Shown here: in pieces, positions 26,930 through 36,945 of the stretch | Numbering within the stretch: position 1 is the first letter of the stretch | How the letters are laid out: every line of letters starts with the position of its first letter | DNA from: Solitalea longa | GTDB taxonomy: Bacteria > Bacteroidota > Bacteroidia > Sphingobacteriales > Sphingobacteriaceae | Assembly: GCF_002920915.1 (NCBI RefSeq) | Contig: NZ_PQVF01000002.1 | Span: forward strand, 248,375 to 312,374 | DNA: 64,000 nt | Reading direction: 5' to 3' | The notes under the pieces: model-generated | What the model was told of the DNA's origin: nothing | The model's input: the letters and a program-made list of their open reading frames with translations, nothing else | The model's database searches: none | Made by a program: the position numbers and the translations under genes

Positions 26930-28120
26930 TTATTGTGTTATGGATCTGGCAAGATTTCTTTTTGAAGGATAAGTAAAGGCGTAAATAATTATGGAAATTA
27001 AAGAGAAAATAACACCGATCGAACAAACACCCAGCCATTGGTAATCATCCCAAATCGATAAACCAATTGCCGATCCTAATGCCGTTCCTATAAAGCTTCC
27101 GGTCATAAAAACCGTATTTATCCGGTTTCGAGCTTCCGGAATTAAGGCATAAATGCGAGTTTGATTTGAAACATGAATGCTTTGCATGCTCATATCCAGC
27201 AAAACGATTCCTAGGACCAAGCCGATTATACTTGTTCGGGAACAATATAGAAGGACGAAAGAAAACATAATAAATACTAATCCAAAGCCAATGGTAATCC
27301 TTGGGTTGCGCTTATCAGCAATCTTACCGATCAAAGGCGCCATTAAAGCACCCATACCGGCTGCCAAACCAAATAGTCCAATGGTATTGGCATTAAAATG
27401 AAAAGGCGAAGCCGATAATAGCAATACCATAGTTGTCCAAAACATACCAAACGATGCAAAAGTTAAGGCATTTAGGGCCGTAGCTTCACGTAAAACCGGC
27501 TGTTCTTTAATCAAATAGATCAATGAACGCATGAGCTGAGCATAACTGCCCTGAAAACCTGGCTGGCTTACAGGAAAGACAAAAAACATTATTATAGCAA
27601 GCACAAAACATATTGCCGCTGCAATGTAAAACATGGCCCTCCAGCCCCAAAGATCGCCAACAAAACCACTTAACGTCCTCGACAATAAAATGCCAATAAG
27701 CAAGCCGCTCATAATGGTTCCTATGATACGCCCGCGCTGTTCTGGTAAGGTAAGATTAGCGGCCATCGGGATTATTAATTGCGGAACCATGGAGGTGAAT
27801 CCAATCAACAGGCCGGCAATCTTAAGTATAAATATATTTTGGGTTACCGCAGCTCCAATTAGGGCTACAGCCGAAGCAAGTGTCATAATTATGATCTGCT
27901 TCTTACGTTCAATTTTATCTCCCAAAGGTGTACAAAAAAATAAGCCAAGAGCATAACCCAACTGGGCATAAAAATTAATTTGCCCTGCATTGCTTTCTGA
28001 AACATGAAACTCTTTACTGATTAATACGACTAATGGCTGACTGTAATAAATATTGGCTACAATTAGGCCGGTTGCGAAAGCCATGAAAAGCACCTGTGCT
28101 CGGTTTAAATATTGCGTCAT
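26930..28120 (-). CDS. Major facilitator superfamily transporter
   Basis: A 396-residue transporter with about twelve helices. After the first helix comes the MFS signature region (LGLFFCTPLGDKIERKKQIIIM), repeated weakly in the second half (MAPLIGKIADKRNPRITIG). The closest general type is the drug or sugar-efflux proton antiporter group. Substrate unknown. The minus strand carries TATCTTTG about 18 bases before the ATG as a probable -7 box. Single gene with its own terminator. Confidence 0.88.
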   Translation of the reverse strand: MTQYLNRAQVLFMAFATGLIVANIYYSQPLVVLISKEFHVSESNAGQINFYAQLGYALGLFFCTPLGDKIERKKQIIIMTLASAVALIGAAVTQNIFILKIAGLLIGFTSMVPQLIIPMAANLTLPEQRGRIIGTIMSGLLIGILLSRTLSGFVGDLWGWRAMFYIAAAICFVLAIIMFFVFPVSQPGFQGSYAQLMRSLIYLIKEQPVLREATALNALTFASFGMFWTTMVLLLSASPFHFNANTIGLFGLAAGMGALMAPLIGKIADKRNPRITIGFGLVFIMFSFVLLYCSRTSIIGLVLGIVLLDMSMQSIHVSNQTRIYALIPEARNRINTVFMTGSFIGTALGSAIGLSIWDDYQWLGVCSIGVIFSLISIIIYAFTYPSKRNLARSITQ

Positions 28121-28284
28121 TCAATTAATTTAAGGATACAAAGATAGGTTCATCTAAAGGCAAAGCTGTAAACTAAAACGGATTGTTTACTTTTTAAAGA
28201 AAAAGTAAACGGAGCATGCAACTTTTAATCAATGCCTACGTCATTAATAAAAACCTATCACTCACTAAATAAGAATATTTTATC

Positions 28285-28992
28285 ATGAAATTTTTGACCA
28301 AAACCCTTCTAACCTTAGCACTAGTTTTTGGCATCTGGAGCACTTCGTTTGCACAAAATCCGGGTATTAGCCCTAGTGTACATGATTTCAACGGCATCTC
28401 TGTTGGGGGGCCCATTAATGTAATTGTAACTATGGGTAATGAAGAAGCTCTTAAAATTGAGGCTTCAGAAGAAAATTTAAAAAACTTGATCGCCGAAGTA
28501 AAAAACAACACCCTTGTGCTGAAACTCAAAAACTCTAATTACACCTGGAAAAGAAACGAAGACAATATAACTGCTTATGTAACAGCCAAACAACTTAATA
28601 ACCTTTCAGTTGGCGGGTCGGGAACGTTAAAAATTGAAGGAACCCTAAAAACAAATGATGCAGATATAACGGTTAGTGGATCTGGAAGTATTCAGGTAAC
28701 AATTGAAACATCTTCATTAGAAAGCACAGTAAGCGGCTCAGGCAATATTAAAATTTCAGGTACTGCAGATAAATCGGACATCAAAGTTAGTGGTTCAGGC
28801 GAATTTAAAGGACAAGATTTAAAGACTAACAATACTTCAGCTGTGATAAGTGGCTCGGGACATGCCAATGTGCACACAGATGGAAAATTAGATGCCGTAA
28901 TTAGCGGTTCAGGAAGCGTGAATTACAGCGGAGCTGCAACAAATATCGACACGCGTACCAGCGGTTCTGGCAGAGTAAAAAAAGTAGATTAA
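28285..28992 (+). CDS. Head GIN domain (DUF2807) secreted protein
   Basis: A 235-residue exported protein. The signal peptide (MKFLTKTLLTLALVFGIWSTSFAQ) ends in the Ala-Gln cut site common in this phylum. The rest is a beta-helix-like GIN domain: FNGISVGGPINVIVTMGNEEALKIEASEENLKNLIAEV, then at least seven S-G-S-G turns between strands (VGGSGTL, VSGSGSI, VSGSGNI, VSGSGEF, ISGSGHA, ISGSGSV, TSGSGRV). Function is unknown; members are usually surface or periplasmic. Followed by a strong terminator. Confidence 0.9.
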   Translation: MKFLTKTLLTLALVFGIWSTSFAQNPGISPSVHDFNGISVGGPINVIVTMGNEEALKIEASEENLKNLIAEVKNNTLVLKLKNSNYTWKRNEDNITAYVTAKQLNNLSVGGSGTLKIEGTLKTNDADITVSGSGSIQVTIETSSLESTVSGSGNIKISGTADKSDIKVSGSGEFKGQDLKTNNTSAVISGSGHANVHTDGKLDAVISGSGSVNYSGAATNIDTRTSGSGRVKKVD

Positions 28993-29011
28993 CCTATTTT
29001 ATATCGATAAC

Positions 29012-29040
29012 AAAAACGCCCGTTTTTAACGGGCGTTTTT
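29012..29040. terminator. Bidirectional terminator between DUF2807 and GH20 genes
   Basis: Perfect 11-base arms AAAAACGCCCG and CGGGCGTTTTT with a 7-base loop. The A-run and T-run flanks let it serve both convergent genes. Confidence 0.92.
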
Positions 29041-29061
29041 GTTTAACACAATTCCCGAAAA

Positions 29062-30711
29062 TTATTTATCGCCTGATAAAATATGCTTTGCATAATTGAC
29101 TTTCAATTCATCCAGTCGTAAAGCCTGCTTTTTAAACCTTGCTAAAAAATCATTATAATTCTTCTTGTTTTTTGATGACCATACCACTTCTGCCAGCGCA
29201 ATAGCTCTCGGAAACACCATGTACTCTGCATGTTCAGGAGTGGTAATGTATTCTGTCCAGAGATTTGCCTGAGCCCCTTTAATATAATTTGCCTCTTCTG
29301 GTGTTAAAGAATCAGGAACCGGATCGTAAGAATATACTTTTTCAACCGGTATAAATCCGCCTATTGCTAAAGGTTCATTTTCTGACTTAGACTGATAATG
29401 ATCAAGATAACAAAAGCCTCCCGGAGTCATTATTACATCATGATGTTGTTTAGCCGCTGCTATACCGCCTTCTATCCCTCTCCATGACATTACTGTAGCA
29501 TCAGGAGCTAATCCACCTTCCAATATTTCGTCCCAACCAATTATCCGACGACCTTTCGAATTGATAAACTTCTCCATTCGTTGAATAAAATAGCTTTGCA
29601 ATTCATGCTCATCTTTTAATCCTTTCTCTTTTATCAATGTTTGACAATGGTAGCAGTTTTTCCAACGAAGCTTCGGACATTCATCACCACCAATATGAAT
29701 GTATTTGCTCGGGAACAAGTCCATTACCTCTGTTAACACATTTTCAAGAAATTTAAAGGTAGTATCTCGCGGACAAAACACATCGTTAAATACACCCCAA
29801 CGGGTTGCAACTTCATATGGGCCTTGTGTACATCCCAACTCTGGATATGCCGTTAAAGCAGCCAATGCATGCCCGGGCATTTCAATTTCTGGGATAACAT
29901 TTATAAAACGATCTTGAGCATATTTTACTATTTCTTTAACTTCTTCTTGAGTATAAAAACCTTCGTAAGTATTACAATCGTATTTCCGGTCCATAATTGG
30001 CGTGCCCGTAGTGGTTTTGCCTACTGCAGTTTCTTTTCTCCAGGATCCCATAGAGGTTAATTTCGGATACTTCTTAATCTCAATTCTCCAGCCCTGATCA
30101 TCGGTTAAGTGCCAGTGGAAAGTATTGAATTTAAACAGCGCCAACAGGTCGATGTATTTTTTGATAAACTCAACGGGAAATGTGTGGCGGCAAACATCCA
30201 AATGCACTCCACGATAATCAAAACGCGGCACATCCTGAATAACTGCACATGGAATGCTCCATTTCACAGATGAAACCTGTTGCTTTTCTTCAATTTGTGG
30301 AGGCAATAACTGACGCAGTGTTTGAACAGCCCTGAATATACCAGCAGCGGTTTTAGCTCGAACATCAACTATGCTTTTAGAAATCGATATCCGGTATTCC
30401 TCTTCATTTTTCATCCCCGGATCAAGGGTAAACACCAATGCGTTTTTGGGCACATTTCCACCCAATTCCAATTGATAACCAGTTGAATTTTTCACCAATC
30501 CGACCAAAAAATCAACGGCTTTTTTAAGCTGCTCATCCTTATTATTCAGTACAATTTTGGTAGACGCATTTATTACAAACTCCCCTTTTTTAGCAATCAG
30601 CGTTTGGGGTAAGGGTATTATAGGATAACGGTCGGCATTTGTTTGTGCAACCGCTGAAAAATTAAGCAGTAAATAACCGAAAAGCAGCAATAGCTTAGAA
30701 TTGATATTCAT
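29062..30711 (-). CDS. Beta-N-acetylhexosaminidase, GH20
   Basis: A 549-residue exported glycosidase that removes terminal GlcNAc/GalNAc from glycans. The signal peptide (about residues 1-22) ends AVAQ. The GH20 N-terminal domain follows (YPIIPLPQTLIAKKGEF...), then the TIM barrel from about residue 165: FDYRGVHLDVCRHTFPVEFIKKYIDLLALFKFN, TFHWHLTDDQGWRIEIKKYP, the catalytic Asp-Glu in IHIGGDECPKLRW (about residues 342-343), and IGWDEILEGG. Periplasmic or surface-bound. It may serve recycling of wall or host-type amino sugars; no SusCD pair is beside it. Long aromatic-rich C-terminal end, normal family length. Confidence 0.93.
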   Translation of the reverse strand: MNINSKLLLLFGYLLLNFSAVAQTNADRYPIIPLPQTLIAKKGEFVINASTKIVLNNKDEQLKKAVDFLVGLVKNSTGYQLELGGNVPKNALVFTLDPGMKNEEEYRISISKSIVDVRAKTAAGIFRAVQTLRQLLPPQIEEKQQVSSVKWSIPCAVIQDVPRFDYRGVHLDVCRHTFPVEFIKKYIDLLALFKFNTFHWHLTDDQGWRIEIKKYPKLTSMGSWRKETAVGKTTTGTPIMDRKYDCNTYEGFYTQEEVKEIVKYAQDRFINVIPEIEMPGHALAALTAYPELGCTQGPYEVATRWGVFNDVFCPRDTTFKFLENVLTEVMDLFPSKYIHIGGDECPKLRWKNCYHCQTLIKEKGLKDEHELQSYFIQRMEKFINSKGRRIIGWDEILEGGLAPDATVMSWRGIEGGIAAAKQHHDVIMTPGGFCYLDHYQSKSENEPLAIGGFIPVEKVYSYDPVPDSLTPEEANYIKGAQANLWTEYITTPEHAEYMVFPRAIALAEVVWSSKNKKNYNDFLARFKKQALRLDELKVNYAKHILSGDK

Positions 30712-30750
30712 AATGAAGAAATTGATTTTTAAGATGGAATTCTAAAGATA

Positions 30751-30793
30751 AAAAAGATGGCCGAAAAGTTTTCACATTTCGGCCGTCTTTTTA
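30751..30793 (-). terminator. Terminator of the S41 peptidase gene
   Basis: Arms built on GGCCGAAA and TTTCGGCC, extended by AAAGA/TCTTT, with an A-run before and T-run after. It follows the stop at 30809 on the minus strand. Confidence 0.82.
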
Positions 30794-30808
30794 AATTATA
30801 TTTAAAAG

Positions 30809-32233
30809 CTATCGCATTAATCGCTTAAGCTTTGGATAATCATCATGTAATGACTTAAATGCCATCGGTTTTCTGTCAATTGAGAAAGCAATTTCTTTTA
30901 AATTGAAAGCCGACAACGTTCTAGCCGATTCAGTAGCTTTTGCACTGGTAACAACATTGCCTGTGATTTGAACCAATGCCTTATTAAGCAGCACTTCATT
31001 AATATCACCGAGTGGTTTTAAATCAAGTCGATTATCTAAATCTTCAATATCTGGAACAAAACCAGTACTATAATCTGATTTACCCAACGAGTTGAAGCTT
31101 TTAGTAACAATTGGCTGCATTCCCCATTTAATTTTTCCGGTTTCGTCTGTCACAGTTATTGAACCCACATTTTTACCGTACGTTTTCGCGCCAATTAGCA
31201 CAACTGTCATATATGGTTTAAGTCCGTTTATTAGCAATTCGCTGGCTGAGGCAGTATGATTACCGGTTAACACATAAAGTTTATTAATACTGTTACCGAT
31301 GTTATTGGCTTTTGCGATAAACTTACCCAGTAAAAAATCGGCACCAAGAGATGGATCGTTCAAAATCTCTTTTGTTACCTGCGCATTGTATTGTTTCTTA
31401 TAAAAAACTTTGCTGGCATCAAGATCTTTAACAATTAAGCTGGCTAACAAGGTTGATGAAGTAACCAATCCTCCGGTGTTAAATCGAAGATCTAGTACCA
31501 GATCAGTAACCCCCTTTGATTTAAATCTTCCAAAAACTTCATCCATTTTCTTATCGTACTTTTTGGTGTCATTACCCGGATCGGCCACAAACTGATTATA
31601 AACAAAATAACCTACCTTTTTATTGTTGAATGTATAAACCGAATCGAGAAACACCGGATCTTCTTCAATTTCAAGGGCAACCAGGCTTTTGGTTTCTTTA
31701 TCTACAAATAATCCGTTTGAAAGAGTTGATGTTGTTACGCTAAAAGATTCCAATCCAAAAAGCAGATCGTAATAATTAGAAGTATTAAGTTGTGTTCCGT
31801 TTACCTTTGAAATTATATCTCCCCTCTTCAACCCAGCTTTTGCAGCCGGTGAGCTAGGCAGAACGTACATTATATGACCAATGATATTAGAACCTACACC
31901 GGTGGTATACAATTTCAACTCAAAACCAACAGATTTGGTAACGCCATTTAAAGAATTTTGTAAGTCGCTGGCACTTTCCTGGATCCATGAAAAGCGGTCT
32001 TCGGTTTTATAAAGCAACGACTCGAAATATTTTTCAGGGTCTAAATTCTTATCTGTTTTTGAAGGGATTTTATCGGTCCAGTAATACAAATACCGCATAT
32101 TATCATCAATCCAGTTGTTCACCTCTTGATATTGATTTGGCTTTGGATCGTCTTTTTTACAGGATAATATTAAGGTGGTGGCGAGTACAATCAAAGCCCC
32201 ATAAATGCGAAGCATACTTCTTGTTTTCTTCAT
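30809..32233 (-). CDS. S41-family peptidase lipoprotein with PDZ domain
   Basis: A 474-residue C-terminal-processing-type protease. The signal peptide ends in a lipobox, TLILSC with Cys at about residue 25, so it is an envelope lipoprotein. A helical N-terminal domain follows, then a PDZ domain (GLKRGDIISKVNGTQLN), and the S41 catalytic core with VTDLVLDLRFNTGG, TGNHTASASELLINGLKPYM holding the nucleophile Ser, and IGAKTYGKNVG with the catalytic Lys. The substrate is unknown. Confidence 0.92.
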   Translation of the reverse strand: MKKTRSMLRIYGALIVLATTLILSCKKDDPKPNQYQEVNNWIDDNMRYLYYWTDKIPSKTDKNLDPEKYFESLLYKTEDRFSWIQESASDLQNSLNGVTKSVGFELKLYTTGVGSNIIGHIMYVLPSSPAAKAGLKRGDIISKVNGTQLNTSNYYDLLFGLESFSVTTSTLSNGLFVDKETKSLVALEIEEDPVFLDSVYTFNNKKVGYFVYNQFVADPGNDTKKYDKKMDEVFGRFKSKGVTDLVLDLRFNTGGLVTSSTLLASLIVKDLDASKVFYKKQYNAQVTKEILNDPSLGADFLLGKFIAKANNIGNSINKLYVLTGNHTASASELLINGLKPYMTVVLIGAKTYGKNVGSITVTDETGKIKWGMQPIVTKSFNSLGKSDYSTGFVPDIEDLDNRLDLKPLGDINEVLLNKALVQITGNVVTSAKATESARTLSAFNLKEIAFSIDRKPMAFKSLHDDYPKLKRLMR

Positions 32234-32432
32234 AAGTTTATGCTAATTACAGCTAATAAAATTTTAGTATTGGCCCCAAAATTAGAAAAATAACCGACTG
32301 GCAAAACATGTTTTCAAATTCTTTTCTGCACAAGTTATAATTCTCGAACTCTTTACGTTAGGCGGCATTTGAGTCAGCTCGTACTATTTTCAAATTCTCT
32401 AATTTTAGCCTATTCACATCCATGTATTTTTA

Positions 32433-32440
32433 TAAATTTG
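32433..32440 (+). promoter_or_regulatory. -7 box of icd
   Basis: TAAATTTG fits TAnnTTTG perfectly. No convincing TTG element stands 18-20 bases upstream, so the promoter may depend on an activator or use another -33 sequence. Confidence 0.45.
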
Positions 32441-32474
32441 GGCTCGATTTGAAAAACTTCATAAAATTCACATT

Positions 32475-33707
32475 ATGTCAATAGAAAAAATTAAAGTTGC
32501 CAACCCTGTAGTTGAATTGGACGGCGACGAAATGACCCGTATTATCTGGAAATTTATCAAGGACAAATTGATTCTCCCTTATTTAGATCTTGATATTAAA
32601 TATTATGACTTAGGTATTGAGCATCGTGATGCTACCAATGACCAAGTGACTATTGACGCAGCTGAAGCTATTAAAAAATACAACGTTGGTATCAAATGTG
32701 CCACCATTACTCCTGATGAGCAACGCGTTGAAGAATTCAAACTGAAACAGATGTGGAAATCACCAAACGGCACCATCCGTAATATCTTAGATGGTACTGT
32801 TTTCCGTGAGCCAATTGTTTGTGATAACGTTCCTCGTTTAGTTCCTAACTGGACTGCTCCTATCTGTGTTGGTCGTCACGCATTTGGTGATCAATACCGC
32901 GCTACTGATTTCGTTACTAAAGGAAAAGGTAAATTAACGATCAAGTTTGAAGGTGAAAACGGTGAGGTAATTGAGCATGAAGTTTACAACTACAAAGGTG
33001 ATGGCGTTGCCTTAGCAATGTATAATACTGATGAGTCGATCCGTGGTTTTGCACGTTCATGCTTTAACCAGGCGATCATGAAAAAATGGCCTTTATACCT
33101 TTCTACAAAAAACACCATTTTGAAGAAATATGATGGTCGTTTCAAAGATATTTTCGAAGAAATTTACCAAGGTGAATTCAAAGCTGAAATGGACAAATTA
33201 GGCATCACTTATGAGCACCGCCTGATTGACGACATGGTTGCTTCTGCTTTGAAATGGAACGGTAACTTTGTTTGGGCTTGTAAAAACTATGATGGCGACG
33301 TACAGTCAGATACAGTTGCTCAAGGCTTTGGTTCATTAGGTTTAATGACTTCAACTTTAGTTACTCCTGATGGCAAAACTATGGAAGCTGAAGCTGCTCA
33401 CGGTACTGTAACCCGTCACTACCGCGAACACCAAAAAGGTAAACGTACTTCAACTAACCCAATTGCATCTATTTTCGCCTGGACTCGCGGTTTAGAGTTC
33501 CGTGGTAAATTAGACGGTAACCAAGCCTTGGTTGATTTCTGCCAGGCACTAGAGCAAGTTTGTGTTGAAACGGTTGAGTCGGGTAAAATGACCAAAGACT
33601 TAGCAGTTTGTATCTACGGTAACAATGTTACTCCTGATCAATACTTATATACTGAAGATTTCTTAGCAGCAATTGACGAAAACTTGAAAGCTAAATTAGC
33701 GAAGTAA
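32475..33707 (+). CDS. icd: NADP-dependent isocitrate dehydrogenase
   Basis: A 410-residue enzyme of the TCA cycle that converts isocitrate to 2-oxoglutarate with NADP reduction. It is of the eukaryote-like subfamily [55 protein letters not shown] at the start, [20 protein letters not shown] at the substrate site, [14 protein letters not shown], and [16 protein letters not shown]. Codon usage is strongly biased toward fast codons, as in ribosomal genes here, suggesting high expression. A TAAATTTG box (32433-32440) lies 34 bases before the ATG. Confidence 0.97.
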   Translation: MSIEKIKVANPVVELDGDEMTRIIWKFIKDKLILPYLDLDIKYYDLGIEHRDATNDQVTIDAAEAIKKYNVGIKCATITPDEQRVEEFKLKQMWKSPNGTIRNILDGTVFREPIVCDNVPRLVPNWTAPICVGRHAFGDQYRATDFVTKGKGKLTIKFEGENGEVIEHEVYNYKGDGVALAMYNTDESIRGFARSCFNQAIMKKWPLYLSTKNTILKKYDGRFKDIFEEIYQGEFKAEMDKLGITYEHRLIDDMVASALKWNGNFVWACKNYDGDVQSDTVAQGFGSLGLMTSTLVTPDGKTMEAEAAHGTVTRHYREHQKGKRTSTNPIASIFAWTRGLEFRGKLDGNQALVDFCQALEQVCVETVESGKMTKDLAVCIYGNNVTPDQYLYTEDFLAAIDENLKAKLAK

Positions 33708-33750
33708 ATTTTCGGAAATTCACCCACAGAAATTGGATTTCAATTTATAA

Positions 33751-33786
33751 AAGAGGTTGCACATTTAGTTGTTCAGCCTCTTTTTC
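33751..33786 (+). terminator. Terminator of icd
   Basis: Arms AAGAGG and CCTCTT with further pairing inside, then a T-run, 43 bases after the icd stop. The next gene starts 17 bases later. Confidence 0.7.
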
Positions 33787-33803
33787 TTAACAGCCAGCCT
33801 CTC

Positions 33804-34427
33804 ATGAAAAACGTTATTGCACTACTATTTTATCTAAGTATACTCTCAACTGCTTCATTCGCACAATTAAAGCCTGTAAAAATCAATGCAACCAAAATAC
33901 CTGCATACATAAAATACAAAGGAAAATTTATTGAAGGAATTGAATGGACCGATAAATCTGGTAAAAACACTTTGTTGCTTACCGAAACCGGTGAACAATG
34001 GAAAACCAACGATGACTATAATTATCGGGAACAATATTTATATGCTTATCACTATCTAACTACTGATAGCTTAAAATTGGATTGGAAAATTCAGGATTAT
34101 GTGAAGGAGTGTGAGGTTGATGTTTTGGCTAACTTTGTTAAAAACTCGACCAGCATCACTGATTTAAACAATGATGGCGTTGCCGAAATTTGGCTTATCT
34201 ATCGGGTTGCCTGCCGTGGCGATGTAAGCCCGAGTACAATGAAAATAATAATGCACGAAGGCTCGAAAAAATACATCGTTAGAGGCGAATCAAAAGTTAA
34301 ATATTCACAAACTGATTACGCAGGAGATAAAATGGTTTTCGATGTATCTTTTAATAATGCTCCCGAAAGTTTCAAAACCTATGCAACACAACTATGGAAT
34401 AAATATGTACTTGAAAAGTTTGAATAG
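33804..34427 (+). CDS. Exported hypothetical protein
   Basis: A 207-residue protein with a clear signal peptide (MKNVIALLFYLSILSTASFAQ). The mature part begins with repeated beta-strand-like segments (YKGKFIEGIEWTDKSGKNTLLLTETG) and has a calcium-loop-like stretch DLNNDGVAEIWLIY followed by two Cys. I recall similar sequences under the name 'M949_RS01915 family surface polysaccharide biosynthesis protein', which I could not check and which is itself weakly founded. Best described as a periplasmic or surface protein of unknown function. Confidence 0.8.
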   Translation: MKNVIALLFYLSILSTASFAQLKPVKINATKIPAYIKYKGKFIEGIEWTDKSGKNTLLLTETGEQWKTNDDYNYREQYLYAYHYLTTDSLKLDWKIQDYVKECEVDVLANFVKNSTSITDLNNDGVAEIWLIYRVACRGDVSPSTMKIIMHEGSKKYIVRGESKVKYSQTDYAGDKMVFDVSFNNAPESFKTYATQLWNKYVLEKFE

Positions 34428-34558
34428 TCTTCATTTTGCTTTAAAATAGAAAAGCTTAAAAGAAGTTAAATCTCCATTGCACTTTAACTTCCTTTCATTA
34501 AATTTGAGAGAATTTAATTGCATCAAAAGCAATTATTAATACTTTGAGACTCAACACC

Positions 34559-34867
34559 ATGCAAAAAGCACTATCCATCATTAAAAACAAATATTATTTA
34601 GCACTGATATTATTTTTTGTATGGATGCTGTTTTTAGACCGCAATGATTTTATTTCTCAATACGAATACCGCCAAAAACTTTCGCAGATCCGAAAAGATC
34701 AGGATTACTATAAAGAGGAGATTATTAAGGTAAAGAAAGATGTTAAAGAACTTTCGACCGACCCTGCCCAACTCGAAAAATTTGCCCGCGAAAAATACCT
34801 GATGAAAAGAGACAATGAAGATATTTTCGTCATTGTTCCTGAAGAGGACGAGAAAAAGGATAAATAG
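34559..34867 (+). CDS. Septum formation initiator (DivIC/FtsB family)
   Basis: A 102-residue single-pass membrane protein of the divisome, which in characterised bacteria bridges FtsL and FtsQ. It has a short cytosolic start, one membrane helix (about residues 14-31), then a periplasmic coiled coil (YRQKLSQIRKDQDYYKEEIIKVKKDVKELSTDPAQLEKFAREKYLMKRDNEDIFVI). The ending AREKYLMKRDNED is typical. The ATG at 34559 is preferred over an in-frame TTG at 34544. DivIC and FtsB cannot be told apart here. Confidence 0.9.
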   Translation: MQKALSIIKNKYYLALILFFVWMLFLDRNDFISQYEYRQKLSQIRKDQDYYKEEIIKVKKDVKELSTDPAQLEKFAREKYLMKRDNEDIFVIVPEEDEKKDK

Positions 34868-35074
34868 TCCTATTTTTTCTGTTTGATATAAATCACCTTA
34901 CTGAAAACAGGTACTCTACCAAATTCAACAGTTTATCTGTAAATTAATGTTGTAAATTTTATATTGTATGAAATAGTTTGGATAACAGCTAACTGTTACC
35001 AGGCACGTGCATGACCATAATCATATTTTACAGCATGGAGTTTATCTATTTTTAATCATATCAAAACCTTAAAA

Positions 35075-35884
35075 ATGAAAACTATTTTAGTTCCTACCGA
35101 TTTTTCTAAATCTGCTAATAACGCTTTAATGTTTGCCAAAAACCTGGCTGTAAATCATAACTATAGAATAAAACTCCTGCATATTGTGCAAACAATGGTT
35201 GACCCGAATATGCCTCCTGAGATTATTGATGAGGTATTAACTACGCAGGAAAAAGAAGCCAAAGAGCATAATGAAGCACTACAGAAAGAGATAGAGAGTG
35301 CGGGCATTGAGGTTGAAAGCGTTACCCGTCGTGGTTTTTTGATTGAAAGCGAAATTCTGGATGAACTCACTCAAGGCAATATCAACTTAATTATCATGGG
35401 AACCAAAGGAGTAGCCGATTTGGTTGATAAGCTTTTGGGAAGCAATGCTTCTTCAATAATAGAACGAGCTAGCTGCCCGGTACTGGTGGTACCATCGCTG
35501 GCCAACCCTGATAAACCTATTAAAAAAATTGTTTACGCAACACAATTTCATGGTGAAGAACTGCCGTATATTGAACGAATTATTGATTTCTCGGATAGTA
35601 TTAATGCCGAAACAACCATATTAAAAATCACCACCAATGATAAGCAAGAAGAATCACTGATCAATAAGCTGAACCTTAGCTCAGCCAGTCACAAGTGCAA
35701 AATTGAAACGTTTTCGGCTCATTCTGTTTCTGAAGGAATTAGTGAATACTCAAAGAAAAACAATACAGACTTGTTAGTTATGGTCACACACAAGCGTACG
35801 CTATTAGAAAAGTTCTTCAACCCAAGTATCACTAAAAAATTAGCCGAACATGTGAATGTGCCTCTACTGGCTTACCACGGATAA
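35075..35884 (+). CDS. Universal stress protein, tandem UspA domains
   Basis: A 269-residue cytosolic protein of two Usp domains (about residues 1-145 and 150-269). The first keeps the ATP-binding motif G-x2-G-x9-G-S (GTKGVADLVDKLLGSNAS). The second lacks it (THKRTLLEKFFNPSITKKL), so probably only the first binds nucleotide. Such proteins respond to starvation or stress. The upstream region of about 200 bases has no clear operator. Confidence 0.93.
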   Translation: MKTILVPTDFSKSANNALMFAKNLAVNHNYRIKLLHIVQTMVDPNMPPEIIDEVLTTQEKEAKEHNEALQKEIESAGIEVESVTRRGFLIESEILDELTQGNINLIIMGTKGVADLVDKLLGSNASSIIERASCPVLVVPSLANPDKPIKKIVYATQFHGEELPYIERIIDFSDSINAETTILKITTNDKQEESLINKLNLSSASHKCKIETFSAHSVSEGISEYSKKNNTDLLVMVTHKRTLLEKFFNPSITKKLAEHVNVPLLAYHG

Positions 35885-35925
35885 TAGTTAAATCAATACA
35901 GGGATTTTCAATTAAACGCTCTCGT

Positions 35926-36912
35926 ATGAAAATCGCTTTCTTTTCTAGCCGTCAATACGACATTGATATTTTCAATGCATTGAATGAGCAGTATCAGCAT
36001 AAACTCGAATTTTTCGAACCCGAACTAGATGACAAATATGCTGTGCTGGCCAAAGGATTTGATGCGGTTTGCATATTTGTAAACGATGGTTTAAACGCAT
36101 CTATCATAGCCCAATTGGCCGATTACGGCATAAAAGCTATCTTTCTACGATGCACCGGTTACAACAATGTAGATCTTGAAGCAGCCAGAAAAAACAACAT
36201 TTTGGTTTACCGGGTAAGCTATTATTCCCCCTATTCAGTTGCGGAATATGCCATGACTTTAATTTTAGCCCTAAACCGAAAAGTGTATAAATCTTATAAT
36301 CGTATTAAGCGGGGCAACTTTGAGCTAGAGGGGCTGATGGGCTTCGATTTACATAAGAAAACGGTGGGCGTTATTGGCACAGGCAAAATAGGCAAAGTGT
36401 TTACCGATATATTACGAGGTTTTGGTTGCAGGATTTTGGCCTATGACCTGTTTCAAAATGAAGACTGCTTACGCTCAGGCGTTACTTATACTGACCTGAA
36501 TCAGCTCTTTGCCGAATCAGATATCATTAGCTTGCACTGTCCTTTAACTCCTGAAAACCGCCATATTATTAATGAGGATGCTATTGCTTTAATGAAACAG
36601 GATGTAATGATCATTAATACCAGCCGTGGGCAATTGATAAATACAAAAGATATAATCGACGGTTTAAAATCTGGCAAAATTGGATCATTGGCAATAGATG
36701 TTTACGAAGAAGAAGCTGAGCTGTTTTTCAAAAATCTATCAGATAAGATCATACAAGATGATATTTTTGCACGTCTCTTAACTTTTCCGAACGTTCTTAT
36801 TTCAGGGCATCAAGCCTTCTTTACCAAAAACGCCCTTGATGACATTGGCCATGCAACACTGCAAAATGCTAATGCGGCGGCAGAAGGAAGAACGAATGAA
36901 AACAGTTTGTAA
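35926..36912 (+). CDS. D-lactate dehydrogenase / D-2-hydroxyacid dehydrogenase
   Basis: A 328-residue NAD-dependent dehydrogenase. The Rossmann motif is GVIGTGKIGKVF (about residue 148). The catalytic Arg is in NTSRGQLINT, the Glu in DVYEEEAELFF, and the His in SGHQAFFT. The ending and length match the LdhA-like group, which reduces pyruvate to D-lactate in fermentation. The substrate is inferred from family similarity only. It starts 41 bases after the Usp gene and may share a stress-related transcript with it and the ArsC-like gene. Confidence 0.92.
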   Translation: MKIAFFSSRQYDIDIFNALNEQYQHKLEFFEPELDDKYAVLAKGFDAVCIFVNDGLNASIIAQLADYGIKAIFLRCTGYNNVDLEAARKNNILVYRVSYYSPYSVAEYAMTLILALNRKVYKSYNRIKRGNFELEGLMGFDLHKKTVGVIGTGKIGKVFTDILRGFGCRILAYDLFQNEDCLRSGVTYTDLNQLFAESDIISLHCPLTPENRHIINEDAIALMKQDVMIINTSRGQLINTKDIIDGLKSGKIGSLAIDVYEEEAELFFKNLSDKIIQDDIFARLLTFPNVLISGHQAFFTKNALDDIGHATLQNANAAAEGRTNENSL

Positions 36913-36945
36913 TTTGTAATTTCGCAGCTTATTCATTTAACTTCC